A stretch of 64,000 nt of DNA from Clostridia bacterium (GCA_910574475.1 CAJTAT010000001.1:248001-312000), one strand, 5' to 3'; positions 1 to 8,076 are shown, counted from the first letter of the stretch. Numbers and translations: made by a program. Notes: generated by a model from the sequence alone, not told the origin.

Positions 1-383
1 TGATTACACAAAGGACCATAGCTGTATTTTCCGCATTTTGTGTATTGTATTTCCTCTTTTCTTTTAAAGATCTGAGTCACCTGATCTGCAGGAAAAAAAG
101 CTATTAAATCTCTGTATACCTCATCGTATATCTCTGTATTCGCACAAGTAAATAAAACCTTATACTTTGTAGTATCCAGGCATTTGCAGTATTCCAGCTT
201 TTTTATCTCCGAATTAAAGTCCGATAATTTGTTATCCATGACAAGACATTCTTTTATTCCAAAACATTCATACAAAATTTGTTTTGTTATCATCCCCATT
301 TCTCCGTAAGGGTAGATAATAAATCTGGGTTTTCCTTCATAAAGCGCCTCCTGGATTGCTTTTCTTATCTCTCTGTAGGGCAT
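1..383 (-). CDS. Hypothetical Rossmann-like protein, C-terminus cut by window edge
   Basis: An open frame of 127 codons starts at ATG 383 behind a purine-rich ribosome site (AGGAGAGGGAAGG) and runs off the left edge without a stop. The first residues read MPYREIRKAIQEAL, followed by an alpha/beta stretch with FIIYPYGEMG. That stretch lines up by eye with FGAGKIG of the methyltransferase at 1555-2532, so it is probably the same small nucleotide-binding Rossmann-like domain with a degenerate glycine motif. It lies downstream of two genes that look like part of a surface-glycan cluster, on the same strand. Function is unknown; the domain reading is an inference from pattern only. Confidence 0.6.
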   Translation of the reverse strand, partial: MPYREIRKAIQEALYEGKPRFIIYPYGEMGMITKQILYECFGIKECLVMDNKLSDFNSEIKKLEYCKCLDTTKYKVLFTCANTEIYDEVYRDLIAFFPADQVTQIFKRKEEIQYTKCGKYSYGPLCN

Positions 384-415
384 CGTCCTTCCCTCTCCTT
401 CTCCCTGCAAAAGCT

Positions 416-1552
416 TTATTCTATCAGATTCCAGATATGGATTCCCACAATCTTTTCACTCAAAAAATCATTTGTCGTTATCGGTTCTTTTGTAATCATA
501 TTTATATAATCATTCATCTCAAATAGTTCCGTTTCAGTCGTAATCCCCTTTTCGGATAAAATGTCCCACAAGGTTTTCTTACAAAAGTAAGTCTGAAAAT
601 CCTTATAATCTATTTCACATCTTCCTTTTATCCATGTTCCTCTCCATTTAACCTCCAAGCTGGCATCGCTCCGCATCAAGACAATGGTTCCATCCTCATA
701 ATGTTCCATATGAATATACTTTTTTGTTTCCTCTGTCAGTGTGACTCGATCTTTACCTGAAATATCCTTTCGTATCTCCAGACCTTTTCCATCCTGTATC
801 GGCAAAAATCGGATTCTATCCCCGTCACAGACGGCACCAGTAAACAAATATCTGCGGCTGGCAATCTCCTCTGGCAGTTCGAACTCTTCCCACTGTATAT
901 GACCGTCCCACTTCACAATTTTCCCATGCTGCCAGGAAGGGATCCAAAAATCATTTCCATCATAGGCTATGCCGCAATATTCATTTCCTGCACTTCCAAT
1001 TTGCTTCCATCCATACTCCAGAGTGTCCAGGTTCATCCACATAATCTGGTTCGATATGCTCACAGGAGAATAGACCATGTGATCGATTCTTACAGCATCG
1101 GTACAAAACAGTCCTTTTGTTCCACTGTTGATTTCCAAATAAGTTACCGAGTAATCATTGAGATTAACCTTCAGTATGGCTGGATATGCCGCCCCAAATA
1201 GAAAAATATCGTCCTGGTAAATGACGCTTCCCCAAAACTTCAAAGTGATTTGTGGATGCTCGATAGCAACGTCCTTCCATTCCCTGCTACTCAGATCATA
1301 AATCCAAATTTTTTCTGACCAGGAAGGAACCATAATTAGTTTATCTTTCCAGTAGCGCATCTTTCGAAACATCCTATATGCAATTACCTTTTCACAAGGA
1401 ATATGGCTTATGACAGATACAGAAAGCTCTGGAATATGTACCCTATAAAGTAAATTATAATCTGAGGAAAAAAAGTAAATATCATCCCCTGCCAAAGTTC
1501 CTGCCTCTGCCGGGAGTAAAGCTTTTTTCGTTTTTTCACTTTTCTTATTCAT
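416..1552 (-). CDS. Hypothetical protein, predicted beta-propeller fold
   Basis: A 378-residue protein made of repeated short beta-strand blocks with aromatic and Gly/Asp turns (for example IWIYDLSSREW, FWGSVIYQDDIFLFG, GIAYDGNDFWIPSWQHGKIVKWDG). This pattern suggests a kelch- or WD-like beta-propeller. There is no signal peptide, membrane span or catalytic motif that I recognise. The start lies 2 nt after the stop of the methyltransferase gene, so the two are almost certainly co-transcribed. Propeller proteins of this type occur next to glycosyltransferase and methyltransferase genes in gut Clostridia, but no specific activity can be assigned from sequence alone. Confidence 0.6.
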   Translation of the reverse strand: MNKKSEKTKKALLPAEAGTLAGDDIYFFSSDYNLLYRVHIPELSVSVISHIPCEKVIAYRMFRKMRYWKDKLIMVPSWSEKIWIYDLSSREWKDVAIEHPQITLKFWGSVIYQDDIFLFGAAYPAILKVNLNDYSVTYLEINSGTKGLFCTDAVRIDHMVYSPVSISNQIMWMNLDTLEYGWKQIGSAGNEYCGIAYDGNDFWIPSWQHGKIVKWDGHIQWEEFELPEEIASRRYLFTGAVCDGDRIRFLPIQDGKGLEIRKDISGKDRVTLTEETKKYIHMEHYEDGTIVLMRSDASLEVKWRGTWIKGRCEIDYKDFQTYFCKKTLWDILSEKGITTETELFEMNDYINMITKEPITTNDFLSEKIVGIHIWNLIE

Positions 1553-1554
1553 CT

Positions 1555-2532
1555 TTATTTCTCTGCTACCACATACACGCTGTAATAGCCAATCCGCTCA
1601 GATTCTAATACGGAAATAGCCTCAAACCAGTCCTGCATATCTTCTGAAAACATCTTTTTCCATCCCTTTGGCCACGCGACTTCACGAAGGCCTACCTGTT
1701 TGATAAAATAGCCCGCGACTTTAAATAAGTTGCCCAGATTTCTTTGGTTCCAGGTATATAAGTGGTAACAGTTCTCTCCCTTCAAATATTCATCGCGAAT
1801 GGAATCATAAGGCACTACAAAAACTGCCTTTCCTCCATCCACCAGCTTTTTTCTTAATCCGCATATTATTTTGTAGGGTTCGAGACAATGCTCTAAAGCA
1901 TGGGTGGAGAGAATCACATCCTGACTTTCGTCTTCCAGTTCCCCAATATCAGCCACACTTTTTATTCCCAACTGTTTTGCATACTCTCTCGCCACTGGAT
2001 TCACTTCAATGCCAATCTTTTCTCTGCAATCCAATTTATCCAGAAGCAAACCGCCGCCCATACCGAATTCGGCCACTCGATCTGTCGGTTTTATATAGTT
2101 CTGGAAAAACTCCCGATCCAACACAGAATCAATCTTTGCACAGTGGACCTGCATAGAAAAATAGTCTTCATTATAACGCCCCTCTCCCTCTATACCGGGA
2201 AAATCTAACTGCCTGAAATTAATAAATGGATAGATGCCTTCCTCCAGCAATTGCCCCTCAATTTCGGCTATTGCTGTTGAAATGATAATCAAGTCCTCTT
2301 TTTTTCGGATTTTTTTGTACTCTTCTAAAATATAGGCCTTAGTAAACCAGGATTCTCCTTTTACACATTTTTCTACTACTTTCCTGTCATTATCAATCAA
2401 ACCTGCTACTTCTATCCCACATTCATTCTGAAGCTGATAAAATATCTTTTTTCCGATTTTTCCCGCTCCAAAAATATAGATTCGTTTTTTTCTGCAAATC
2501 TTTATCCAGTTCAATTCATCATTGAGATACAT
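1555..2532 (-). CDS. Two-domain protein: Rossmann-like N-terminus plus class I SAM methyltransferase
   Basis: 325 residues. The N-terminal ~110 residues hold a small nucleotide-binding-like domain (IYIFGAGKIG, then GLIDND). From about residue 150 there is a class I methyltransferase domain: motif I VAEFGMGGGLLL, an acidic strand end IGIEVN, and ILSTHALEHCLEP followed by LVDGGKAVFVVPYD. The family methylates sugars or lipid-linked glycans in many surface-polysaccharide loci; that role here is inferred from neighbours, not shown. The start ATG at 2532 has a strong AAGGAGG site 7 nt upstream. The gene appears to head the transcription unit that runs off the left edge. Confidence 0.75.
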   Translation of the reverse strand: MYLNDELNWIKICRKKRIYIFGAGKIGKKIFYQLQNECGIEVAGLIDNDRKVVEKCVKGESWFTKAYILEEYKKIRKKEDLIIISTAIAEIEGQLLEEGIYPFINFRQLDFPGIEGEGRYNEDYFSMQVHCAKIDSVLDREFFQNYIKPTDRVAEFGMGGGLLLDKLDCREKIGIEVNPVAREYAKQLGIKSVADIGELEDESQDVILSTHALEHCLEPYKIICGLRKKLVDGGKAVFVVPYDSIRDEYLKGENCYHLYTWNQRNLGNLFKVAGYFIKQVGLREVAWPKGWKKMFSEDMQDWFEAISVLESERIGYYSVYVVAEK

Positions 2533-2563
2533 TTTGTATCCTCCTTTTTATAAAATAATAAGA

Positions 2564-2579
2564 TATATTGATCAATATA
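2564..2579. promoter_or_regulatory. Perfect 16-bp palindrome upstream of methyltransferase gene
   Basis: TATATTGATCAATATA reads identically on both strands and lies 32 bp upstream of the methyltransferase start. Its position suits an operator or a promoter-proximal regulatory site. No binding protein can be named. Confidence 0.35.
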
Positions 2580-2734
2580 CAGCCAAAGCTATAGAATGAT
2601 GCTGCCAGCTTTACCAGCTGCTTCGCTCCCCTCTACCTCATGCTTTTGCATGTTCAAAGGGTCCTGGCATACTCAATACGCAGTCCCTTAAAGTACCTTT
2701 AAGCTTCTGCCTTCTAATGCCGTTCCTTCTTTTT

Positions 2735-2848
2735 CTATATCATGAACCTGCCTTTTAGTCCTTTTGGTAAAGCCCCGATTTCTCGCCATTGCTTATCTAA
2801 ACGGCCGTTCTTATGATCTTTTGCAAGCAATTCATACTGTACCTGCAT
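2735..2848 (-). pseudogene. Short remnant ORF of 37 codons
   Basis: ATG at 2848 to TAG at 2735, beginning MQVQYELLAKDHKNG. It has a promoter-like sequence upstream but only a weak ribosome site (CAAAGAG close to the ATG). The charged, helix-like composition looks like a piece of a longer protein interrupted by the stop. I do not recognise the family. It is flanked by repeats, so a decayed gene is more likely than a working peptide. Confidence 0.25.
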
Positions 2849-2868
2849 CTCTTTGATACCTGATTATC

Positions 2869-2885
2869 AAAAAGTGTACTTTTTT
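2869..2885. repeat. AT-rich near-palindrome, first copy of AAGTGTACTTTT motif
   Basis: AAAAAGTGTACTTTTTT is nearly self-complementary around its GTGTAC core. The same core recurs in both arms of the hairpin at 3006-3054. Three copies within 190 bp suggest repeated binding sites or the ends of a small mobile unit. Confidence 0.4.
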
Positions 2886-3005
2886 GTTTTCATAATTCAT
2901 ATGTTCTATCGGCATGATTCTACCACAACATTAGTAAAAATTGCAAATTTTTTTTCTCTTTTTTGTGAAACATTCCCTATCCTTTTTCCCCATTACCCAT
3001 TCTAT

Positions 3006-3054
3006 AAAAGTACACTTTATGAAGAATGGCTTTTCTCTCATAAAGTGTACTTTT
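3006..3054. terminator. 17-bp perfect hairpin with T-tract
   Basis: The arms 3006-3022 and 3038-3054 are perfectly complementary over 17 bp around a 15-nt loop. The plus-strand side continues into a T-run (3051-3056). The hairpin lies about 55 bp past the stop of the DUF2461 gene, so it may end that transcript, although the minus-side U-tract is only four bases. The arms reuse the AAGTGTACTTTT motif, so a role as inverted repeat of a mobile unit is an alternative. Confidence 0.5.
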
Positions 3055-3109
3055 TTATGTTATTCTTTCTATACTTACCCTCAGTCAGTCATTTTTGTGA
3101 ACAATTTTC

Positions 3110-3793
3110 TCACCTTGTCGGCATCTGAAAGTCCGCAAGTGCCTTGTTCAGATAGTCGTTAAAAGGTTTCATAATTCGAAATACTTCCGTTGCCTTTGTA
3201 ATAAATGCTCCTGCCTCTTTCAATTCTTCATCCTTTAGCGGATATTCCAGATACCAACTCTTAAATTTTAGATATTCTGCTTGGGGATGTTCTTTCTCAT
3301 ATCCACCAGGGACATTCTTTAATGCTGTTCCCTGTACAGTAAAATATTTTTCAAACTCTGGCTCGTGGATAATCGTTTCCCATTCTTCACCATTCTGGAC
3401 AATATAATCCCGTACCATCCTCGTTGCGTCTTTGAACATGTCTGCAAACAAACCGCCGCCTAAAAAAGACTGATTATCTGGCTTTATCATAAGGTAGTAT
3501 CCGACAGGAACAGGCAACTTACCTTTAGAGGAAATATGCGCACGGAACGCAGAGTTATAAGGTGATTTGTCATGGCTGAAACGGGTATCTCTTACAATCT
3601 TAAACGTAAGATCTTTTGGGTTGTTATGCAAAATACTGCTGTCGAACTTTCCAATTTCTAACATTAAAGCCTGTAATAGCGCTTCAAACTCAACATTCGC
3701 TTTTTTGTAATCGTCCTTGTTCGCATGATACCATTCGCGGTTGTTATTTATGCTCAATGCTGATAAGTAATCTATAATTAACTGTGTATTCAT
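3110..3793 (-). CDS. DUF2461 domain-containing protein
   Basis: 227 residues with the features of the DUF2461/TIGR02453 family: NNREWYHANKDDY near the N-terminus, then FKIVRDTRFSHDKSPYN and the GGGLFADMF block. The family is widespread and has no proven activity. It starts 15 nt after the sigma-factor stop, so both are likely one unit. The full expected length is present with no frame damage. Confidence 0.85.
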   Translation of the reverse strand: MNTQLIIDYLSALSINNNREWYHANKDDYKKANVEFEALLQALMLEIGKFDSSILHNNPKDLTFKIVRDTRFSHDKSPYNSAFRAHISSKGKLPVPVGYYLMIKPDNQSFLGGGLFADMFKDATRMVRDYIVQNGEEWETIIHEPEFEKYFTVQGTALKNVPGGYEKEHPQAEYLKFKSWYLEYPLKDEELKEAGAFITKATEVFRIMKPFNDYLNKALADFQMPTR

Positions 3794-3808
3794 AATCTGT
3801 CATCTCCT

Positions 3809-4660
3809 TTATGAATTCTGGATAATGGAAAACTGTGTGGAATCTAACAACTCCTGTACCAGATGTTTCGTGCGTTCGGGAGATTGATAGGGCTTACAGA
3901 ACGAAAAATCCTGTGATAAATCGTCAATTTCTTCCATAGCATTTTTCACATCAAGCATAGCCTTAGCAGAAATTTCTGTGGCTAATGTATAATCCAGTTG
4001 CTGCGGATTTAGTCTATGGCTTTGTATTGCATAATTCACTCTGTCTTTGCATTTGCATTTGCCGCTGCCATATTCTCCACAATACTGTCCAAGAAAATCT
4101 GCCATTTTTTTGCGTACACGGGAAAGTTTCTGTCGATACGTTTCTGGGGTCATTTCCAAAATATCCCCTGCAATGCGGCTGTCAACCTTAAACATCGTAC
4201 CCAATATGAAAATGCATCTGCTTTCCGTATCAAGACATTGAAGCATTACATTGGTACAAGACATCTTCAGTTCCTCTGCCAAAATATCCTTTTCCACATT
4301 CTGCGTTAAATCTGGCACATCCTGTATCTTTCCGTTTTCTATATCATCCCCATAATACTCAAAGCTCAATGGATAGTGGGCAAACATATGCTTTTTATAA
4401 TTTTTCAGATGATTAACAGCAATGCTGAATACCCATGTTGTAAATGAGCTATCACCTCTAAAAGAAGATAGATGTGTAATCATTTTCAGTAGAATATCCT
4501 GTGTGGCGTCCTCTGCGTCTGCAAATGTGCCGAGCATCCGCAGAGATAAATTGAACACAATGTCCTGCATACCTGTGACAAGGGTTTCCAGGGCTTTTTT
4601 ATCCCCTGCTGTGGCTTTATCAACGAAAGCCTGTAGTTCTTCATTCGTTTTTTTATTCAT
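3809..4660 (-). CDS. ECF-like sigma-70 family RNA polymerase sigma factor with C-terminal extension
   Basis: 283 residues. Region 2 (about residues 20-95) contains ADAEDATQDILLKM and FRGDSSFTTWVFSIAVNHL, which are the core-binding and -10 recognition helices. Region 4 (about 135-190) ends in MTPETYRQKLSRVRKKM, the -35 helix-turn-helix. About 85 further residues follow, starting with a cysteine-rich CGEYGSGKCKCKD stretch that could bind metal. No anti-sigma gene is adjacent; the extension may do that job, as in ECF groups with fused C-terminal domains (inference). The start at 4660 has an AGGAGG site at 9 nt. It is followed by the DUF2461 gene. Confidence 0.8.
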   Translation of the reverse strand: MNKKTNEELQAFVDKATAGDKKALETLVTGMQDIVFNLSLRMLGTFADAEDATQDILLKMITHLSSFRGDSSFTTWVFSIAVNHLKNYKKHMFAHYPLSFEYYGDDIENGKIQDVPDLTQNVEKDILAEELKMSCTNVMLQCLDTESRCIFILGTMFKVDSRIAGDILEMTPETYRQKLSRVRKKMADFLGQYCGEYGSGKCKCKDRVNYAIQSHRLNPQQLDYTLATEISAKAMLDVKNAMEEIDDLSQDFSFCKPYQSPERTKHLVQELLDSTQFSIIQNS

Positions 4661-4682
4661 AGATTTTTACCTCCTATTTAAT

Positions 4683-4710
4683 TAGACAACTCTCCCTTGT
4701 CTGTGTGACA
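4683..4710 (-). promoter_or_regulatory. Candidate ECF-type promoter of the sigma-factor gene
   Basis: On the minus strand TGTCAC (4710-4705) and TGTCTA (4688-4683) are 16 nt apart just upstream of the sigma-gene ribosome site. The GTC-type -10 element fits ECF promoters and would suggest autoregulation. The match is by eye and the leader would be short. Confidence 0.3.
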
Positions 4711-4729
4711 AAAAAGTAATCACTTTTTT
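4710..4729. terminator. AT-rich inverted repeat between methyltransferase and sigma genes
   Basis: AAAAAAGT-AATC-ACTTTTTT has two perfect 8-bp arms around a 4-nt loop. It lies 40 bp past the stop of the homocysteine methyltransferase gene and could be a weak terminator. It resembles the AAGTGTACTTTT motifs at 2.9-3.05 kb, so an operator role is also possible. Confidence 0.35.
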
Positions 4730-4768
4730 AATAATTTTTCATTATGTAAAAACCTTTTCATTCTATAT

Positions 4769-5641
4769 TTAACGAAGAACCTCTGCAAGCCTGCGGATAT
4801 ACTCCGGTGTAGTTCCACAACAGCCTCCCACCAGGCCTGCCCCTGCCTCCACTAATTTTTTTGTATAATAGGCAAAATGCTCCGGCGTCATGTCATAGAC
4901 AGCTTCACCCTGATCGGTAATCTGGGGCATGCCTGCATTTGGCTTTGCAAGAATGGGCACCTTTGCCACCTGTTTCATATTTGCTATGACAGATTCCAGC
5001 TGATCTGGGCCCACAGAACAGTTCAGTCCCACGGCAGAAGCTCCCATCTCCTGAAGTGTAATGACAGCTTCCACTGCATTGCCTCCGAACCTGGCCGTTC
5101 CGTCTGCTTCCAGAGAAAGGCTGCACATCACCGGAAGATCGCAGACAGACTGAGCTGCGTCCAAAGCCACTATCGTCTCCTCTACGCCCAGCATGGTTTC
5201 CGCTACCAGAAGATCGATTCCGCTGTCCACAAGAGCTTTTATCTGCTCTCTGTATGCCTGATAAAGCTCCTCATAGGTCAGAGTCCCATTCGGCTCCATG
5301 GGCTGCCCTGTAGTCGTCAAATCTCCTGCCACCCATGCCTGGCTTCCCACACCGTCCTTAGCAATTTTCACAAGCTGAGTATTCAGTTCTATTACCTGAG
5401 CCGACAGCCCAAAATTTTGAAGGCTAATGCGATTGGCGGCAAATGTAGGCGCATATACAATATCACTTCCTGCCTCAACATAAGCTTTCTGCAATTCTTG
5501 TAAAACATGGGGATGCTTTCCTACCCACTCTTCTGAGGAAATGCCCACGGGCATACCTGCTTTTCTTAAATTCGATCCGGTCGCTCCATCTAATAGGACT
5601 ACTCTGGAATCTGTGAGAGCTTTGAATTCCTGTTTTTTCAT
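4769..5641 (-). CDS. Homocysteine S-methyltransferase family protein (stand-alone Hcy domain)
   Basis: 290 residues forming one Hcy-binding TIM barrel. The start LLDGATGSNLRKAGMP and the zinc-ligand cysteines in VGLNCS (about C204) and GGCCGTTPEYI (about C271, C272) are intact. The enzyme moves a methyl group to homocysteine to make methionine. The pterin-binding and cobalamin domains of full MetH are absent, so it must use S-methylmethionine or S-adenosylmethionine, or work with separate corrinoid proteins. The MetV/MetF genes directly upstream on the same strand make a folate-linked split system plausible. It has its own promoter and follows the metF terminator. Confidence 0.85.
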   Translation of the reverse strand: MKKQEFKALTDSRVVLLDGATGSNLRKAGMPVGISSEEWVGKHPHVLQELQKAYVEAGSDIVYAPTFAANRISLQNFGLSAQVIELNTQLVKIAKDGVGSQAWVAGDLTTTGQPMEPNGTLTYEELYQAYREQIKALVDSGIDLLVAETMLGVEETIVALDAAQSVCDLPVMCSLSLEADGTARFGGNAVEAVITLQEMGASAVGLNCSVGPDQLESVIANMKQVAKVPILAKPNAGMPQITDQGEAVYDMTPEHFAYYTKKLVEAGAGLVGGCCGTTPEYIRRLAEVLR

Positions 5642-5692
5642 CTGTCTTCCCTTCTGTCTCTTCTACTTCCTGTTCCTTGATTATTCCCCTAA

Positions 5693-5721
5693 ATTATATC
5701 ACTCAGTCAAGAGCTTCGCAA
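5693..5721 (-). promoter_or_regulatory. Sigma-A promoter of the homocysteine methyltransferase gene
   Basis: TTGCGA (5721-5716), 17-nt spacer, TATAAT (5698-5693) with an extended TGA before the -10. The leader is about 45 nt, too short for a SAM riboswitch. Confidence 0.65.
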
Positions 5722-5761
5722 CTTTCACAAAAGATGTAAGCAATGTACATACCCTGTATAT

Positions 5762-5804
5762 AAAAAAAGCATCGTTTCATACCAGCTGGCATGCCCCGAT
5801 GCTT
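5762..5804 (-). terminator. Intrinsic terminator after metF
   Basis: On the minus strand AAGCATCG pairs with CGATGCTT, an inner CATGCC/GGTATG helix extends the stem, and a run of seven U follows. It lies about 20 bp past the metF stop. Confidence 0.85.
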
Positions 5805-5823
5805 CTTTTCATTTTAAGATTAT

Positions 5824-6747
5824 TTAAATAGCAATTCCAGCTTTCTCCAAAATCTCTGGAACATTCTTCTCTGCCCCAATGGCCATAATATGTACGCCGT
5901 CACAGATTCCTGCATCCTTGATCTTGGCAATCATCTCTGCCGCCATCTCGATACCAAGCTTTGTGGGAAGTCCCTTAACTCCCTTCTGCTTGCCCTCTGC
6001 TGCTGCCGCTGCCAGGCGATCAATCATATCCTGTGGAACTGCGATTCCTGGTACATTTTCATTCATGTATTTTGCCATTCCAGCAGCTTTCAATGGAATG
6101 ATACCTGCCATAATATGAGTCTTGATGTTTGCCTTGTCCACTTCGTCCATGAAGCGCTTAAAGCTTTCCAGGTCAAAGATTCCCTGAGTTTGAATATAGG
6201 AAGCGCCTGCCTCAACCTTCTGGCGCAGTTTGTTAATCTGCAAAAACAGTGGTTCATATACAGGAGTTACGGCTGCACCCTTATAAAATGTGGGGGCGCC
6301 GCCTGCCAGCTCATTTCCACCACAGTCTGTTCCTGTAGCTTCCATTACAGACAGCATATGTAAGATACCTACAGAGTCCAAATCATAAACCGGCTTGGAT
6401 GCATTGCAGTCGCCCACTGTAGGATGGTCTCCTGTCAATGCCAACATGGTATCGATACCAAATGCTGCTGCGGAGAGCATGTCTCCCATGATACCCATAC
6501 GGCTGCGGTCACGTCCTGTCATCTGAATAATAGGCTCCAGCCCTGCCTCTTTTAATTTGATACACAGACCAAGTGAAGATGCCTTCAGACAGGCAGACTG
6601 CATATCAGTTACATTGACTCCGTGCACCTTTCCCTTTAACAGCTCGGCTGCTTCCATCTGCTCGGTAAAATCATATCCCTTGGGAGGAGCCATCTCAACG
6701 GTTACACCAAATTTTCCGCCTTCAAGCGCTTTCTCTAACATTCCCAT
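5824..6747 (-). CDS. metF: Methylenetetrahydrofolate reductase, MetF subunit
   Basis: 307 residues of the MTHFR TIM-barrel family: FGVTVEMAPPKG at the N-terminus, then MTGRDRSRMGIMGDMLSA and LALTGDHPT, which form the flavin and folate site. It reduces 5,10-methylene-THF to 5-methyl-THF for methionine synthesis or, in acetogens, for the Wood-Ljungdahl methyl branch. Its ATG shares one base with the metV stop (TAATG), so translation is coupled and the two products are likely made in equal amounts. It lacks an NAD(P)H site of its own beyond the barrel; in clostridial enzymes MetV feeds or supports it. Confidence 0.9.
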   Translation of the reverse strand: MGMLEKALEGGKFGVTVEMAPPKGYDFTEQMEAAELLKGKVHGVNVTDMQSACLKASSLGLCIKLKEAGLEPIIQMTGRDRSRMGIMGDMLSAAAFGIDTMLALTGDHPTVGDCNASKPVYDLDSVGILHMLSVMEATGTDCGGNELAGGAPTFYKGAAVTPVYEPLFLQINKLRQKVEAGASYIQTQGIFDLESFKRFMDEVDKANIKTHIMAGIIPLKAAGMAKYMNENVPGIAVPQDMIDRLAAAAAEGKQKGVKGLPTKLGIEMAAEMIAKIKDAGICDGVHIMAIGAEKNVPEILEKAGIAI

Positions 6748-7394
6748 TATTTGTTCCCCCTAATATTAATCGTTCTGGGATATGCAACCTTCTCATATCC
6801 TTTGTCTGAACGTCTCTTTGTCAGCTTATCCAACTGACCAAGGGATTCCAGACGATTATAAATCAAAATCCATGCACAGTCATTGTCCGGGTTCACTTCG
6901 CATTTTCCGTTCTTCTGTCCACCGCAGGGGCCATTTACCAGAGATTTTGCACATCTGGAAATGGGGCAGATACCGCCGGTACTTCCCAGCATACAGTCTC
7001 CGCACAGATGACAGGCTTCCTCAAACAAGCCTAAACGCACGGCCTCGCCTAAAAACATGGTATTGTTAGACGGGTAAACTGGTACCTTGGCATGGTTCGC
7101 CGCCACCTGTACACCATCGCCGCAGGACATACAGACAACTGCATCCGGGGCTGCTGCATTGAGCTTCTTCATTGCGCTCTTGACTCCCATGTTCATACAG
7201 CAATAATCTGCCATACCCGTAGCCACTACCGTCTTTCCCTTGGACTCAAGATATTCCTTCAGTCCTGCAACCTCTTTTTCTCCGCCCGTAGCACAAGCCG
7301 TAGCACAACTGCTGCAGCCCAGGATCGCAATCTTGTTCGCGCCCTCGAGCATTGCCATCAATTCTTCAATGGGCTTTTTCTGTGTGATAATCAT
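6747..7394 (-). CDS. metV: MetV-like zinc/iron-sulfur partner of methylenetetrahydrofolate reductase
   Basis: 215 residues of the MTHFR C-terminal (MetV) family. It is cysteine-rich: CSSCATACATGG, CCMNMG, CMSCGDG, then CHLCGDCMLGSTGGICPISRCAKSLVNGPCGG, matching the zinc and Fe-S binding halves of acetogen MetV. It heads the metV-metF pair. In Moorella MetVF is encoded with HdrABC-MvhD and in Acetobacterium or Eubacterium with RnfC2; neither is adjacent here, so the electron donor is open. The upstream 178 bp carries no riboswitch that I can recognise. Confidence 0.88.
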   Translation of the reverse strand: MIITQKKPIEELMAMLEGANKIAILGCSSCATACATGGEKEVAGLKEYLESKGKTVVATGMADYCCMNMGVKSAMKKLNAAAPDAVVCMSCGDGVQVAANHAKVPVYPSNNTMFLGEAVRLGLFEEACHLCGDCMLGSTGGICPISRCAKSLVNGPCGGQKNGKCEVNPDNDCAWILIYNRLESLGQLDKLTKRRSDKGYEKVAYPRTINIRGNK

Positions 7395-7572
7395 CGTCTC
7401 GTCTCCTTATATCCATTTCTGGTACGGTACCCCTCGCGGGCAAAAAGGCATGCCTGCAAAGAGTTGTCTTTTCCCTTTTTATTTTAATACTTTCTGGGGA
7501 GAAATCAACCCTAAATTCAAAGGTTTTCACAAATTACATCAAATTCATAACACCTTTTAACACAGAGATGTT

Positions 7573-8040
7573 TTAATAAAGATTCTTTACTTTAAATTCC
7601 TTCTCCGCCTCCCGACGTTGATCCTTCTTGGCAATGTCCTGACGCTTGTCGTAAAGCTTTTTCCCCCGCGCCAGGCCAATCTCCACTTTCACCAGGCTCC
7701 CCTTTAAATACACTTTTAAGGGCACCATGGTATATCCTTTTTGAGCAATCTTTCCATTGATCTTATTAATCTCATACTTATGCAGCAGGAGCTTACGCAC
7801 CCTCAGGGGATCTTTGTTGAAGATATTTCCTTTTTCGTAGGGATTGATATGCATGCCGTAGATAAATACTTCCCCCTGATCCACCCGGATAAAAGCCTCC
7901 TTGATGCTGCATTTTCCCATACGGACAGACTTTACCTCTGTTCCCGCCAGAGAAATGCCTGCCTCGTAGGTCTCATCTATGAAGTAATCATGGTATGCCT
8001 TTTTATTGTTGGCAATTAATTTTATGGTTTCCTTACTCAT
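7573..8040 (-). CDS. smpB: SsrA-binding protein SmpB
   Basis: 155 residues with the whole family pattern: [59 protein letters not shown] and the basic C-terminal tail [26 protein letters not shown]. It binds tmRNA and brings it to stalled ribosomes. An AAGGAGG site lies upstream of ATG 8040. It follows rnr by 36 nt, the usual secG-rnr-smpB order of Firmicutes. I did not find ssrA in the window. Confidence 0.97.
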   Translation of the reverse strand: MSKETIKLIANNKKAYHDYFIDETYEAGISLAGTEVKSVRMGKCSIKEAFIRVDQGEVFIYGMHINPYEKGNIFNKDPLRVRKLLLHKYEINKINGKIAQKGYTMVPLKVYLKGSLVKVEIGLARGKKLYDKRQDIAKKDQRREAEKEFKVKNLY

Positions 8041-8076
8041 ATGCTCCCGCCCTCCTTGTTTCTACCGCTTACTATC

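Larger units (their letters stand above)
2533..3109. other. 577-bp gap with gene remnant and AT-rich repeats
   Basis: There is no full-length gene here. The stretch holds a perfect palindrome (2564-2579), a small hairpin CATGC-TTTT-GCATG (2639-2652), a GC-rich patch containing GCTTCGCTCCC near 2620 that resembles the repeat family at 20.3 and 24.3 kb, a short remnant ORF (2735-2848), and three copies of an AAGTGTACTTTT motif. On the minus strand TTGCAA and TAGAAT spaced 18 nt apart just upstream of the remnant look like a promoter. The combination suggests an old insertion or decayed mobile segment, which is an inference. Confidence 0.5.

Noticed and set aside
5824..7394. MetVF as a physical part of the Hdr complex in this window
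   Set aside because: It resembles the Moorella arrangement, but the hdr genes are 17 kb away in a different transcript with flx and frd, so linkage is not supported.
7395..7572. Riboswitch upstream of metV
   Set aside because: Small dyads are present (GGTACCGTACC, AGGCATGCCT), but no known SAM, folate or cobalamin riboswitch core could be recognised.
7573..8076. ssrA (tmRNA) gene next to smpB
   Set aside because: The flanks are filled by rnr and a 178-bp gap with no tRNA-like ends.
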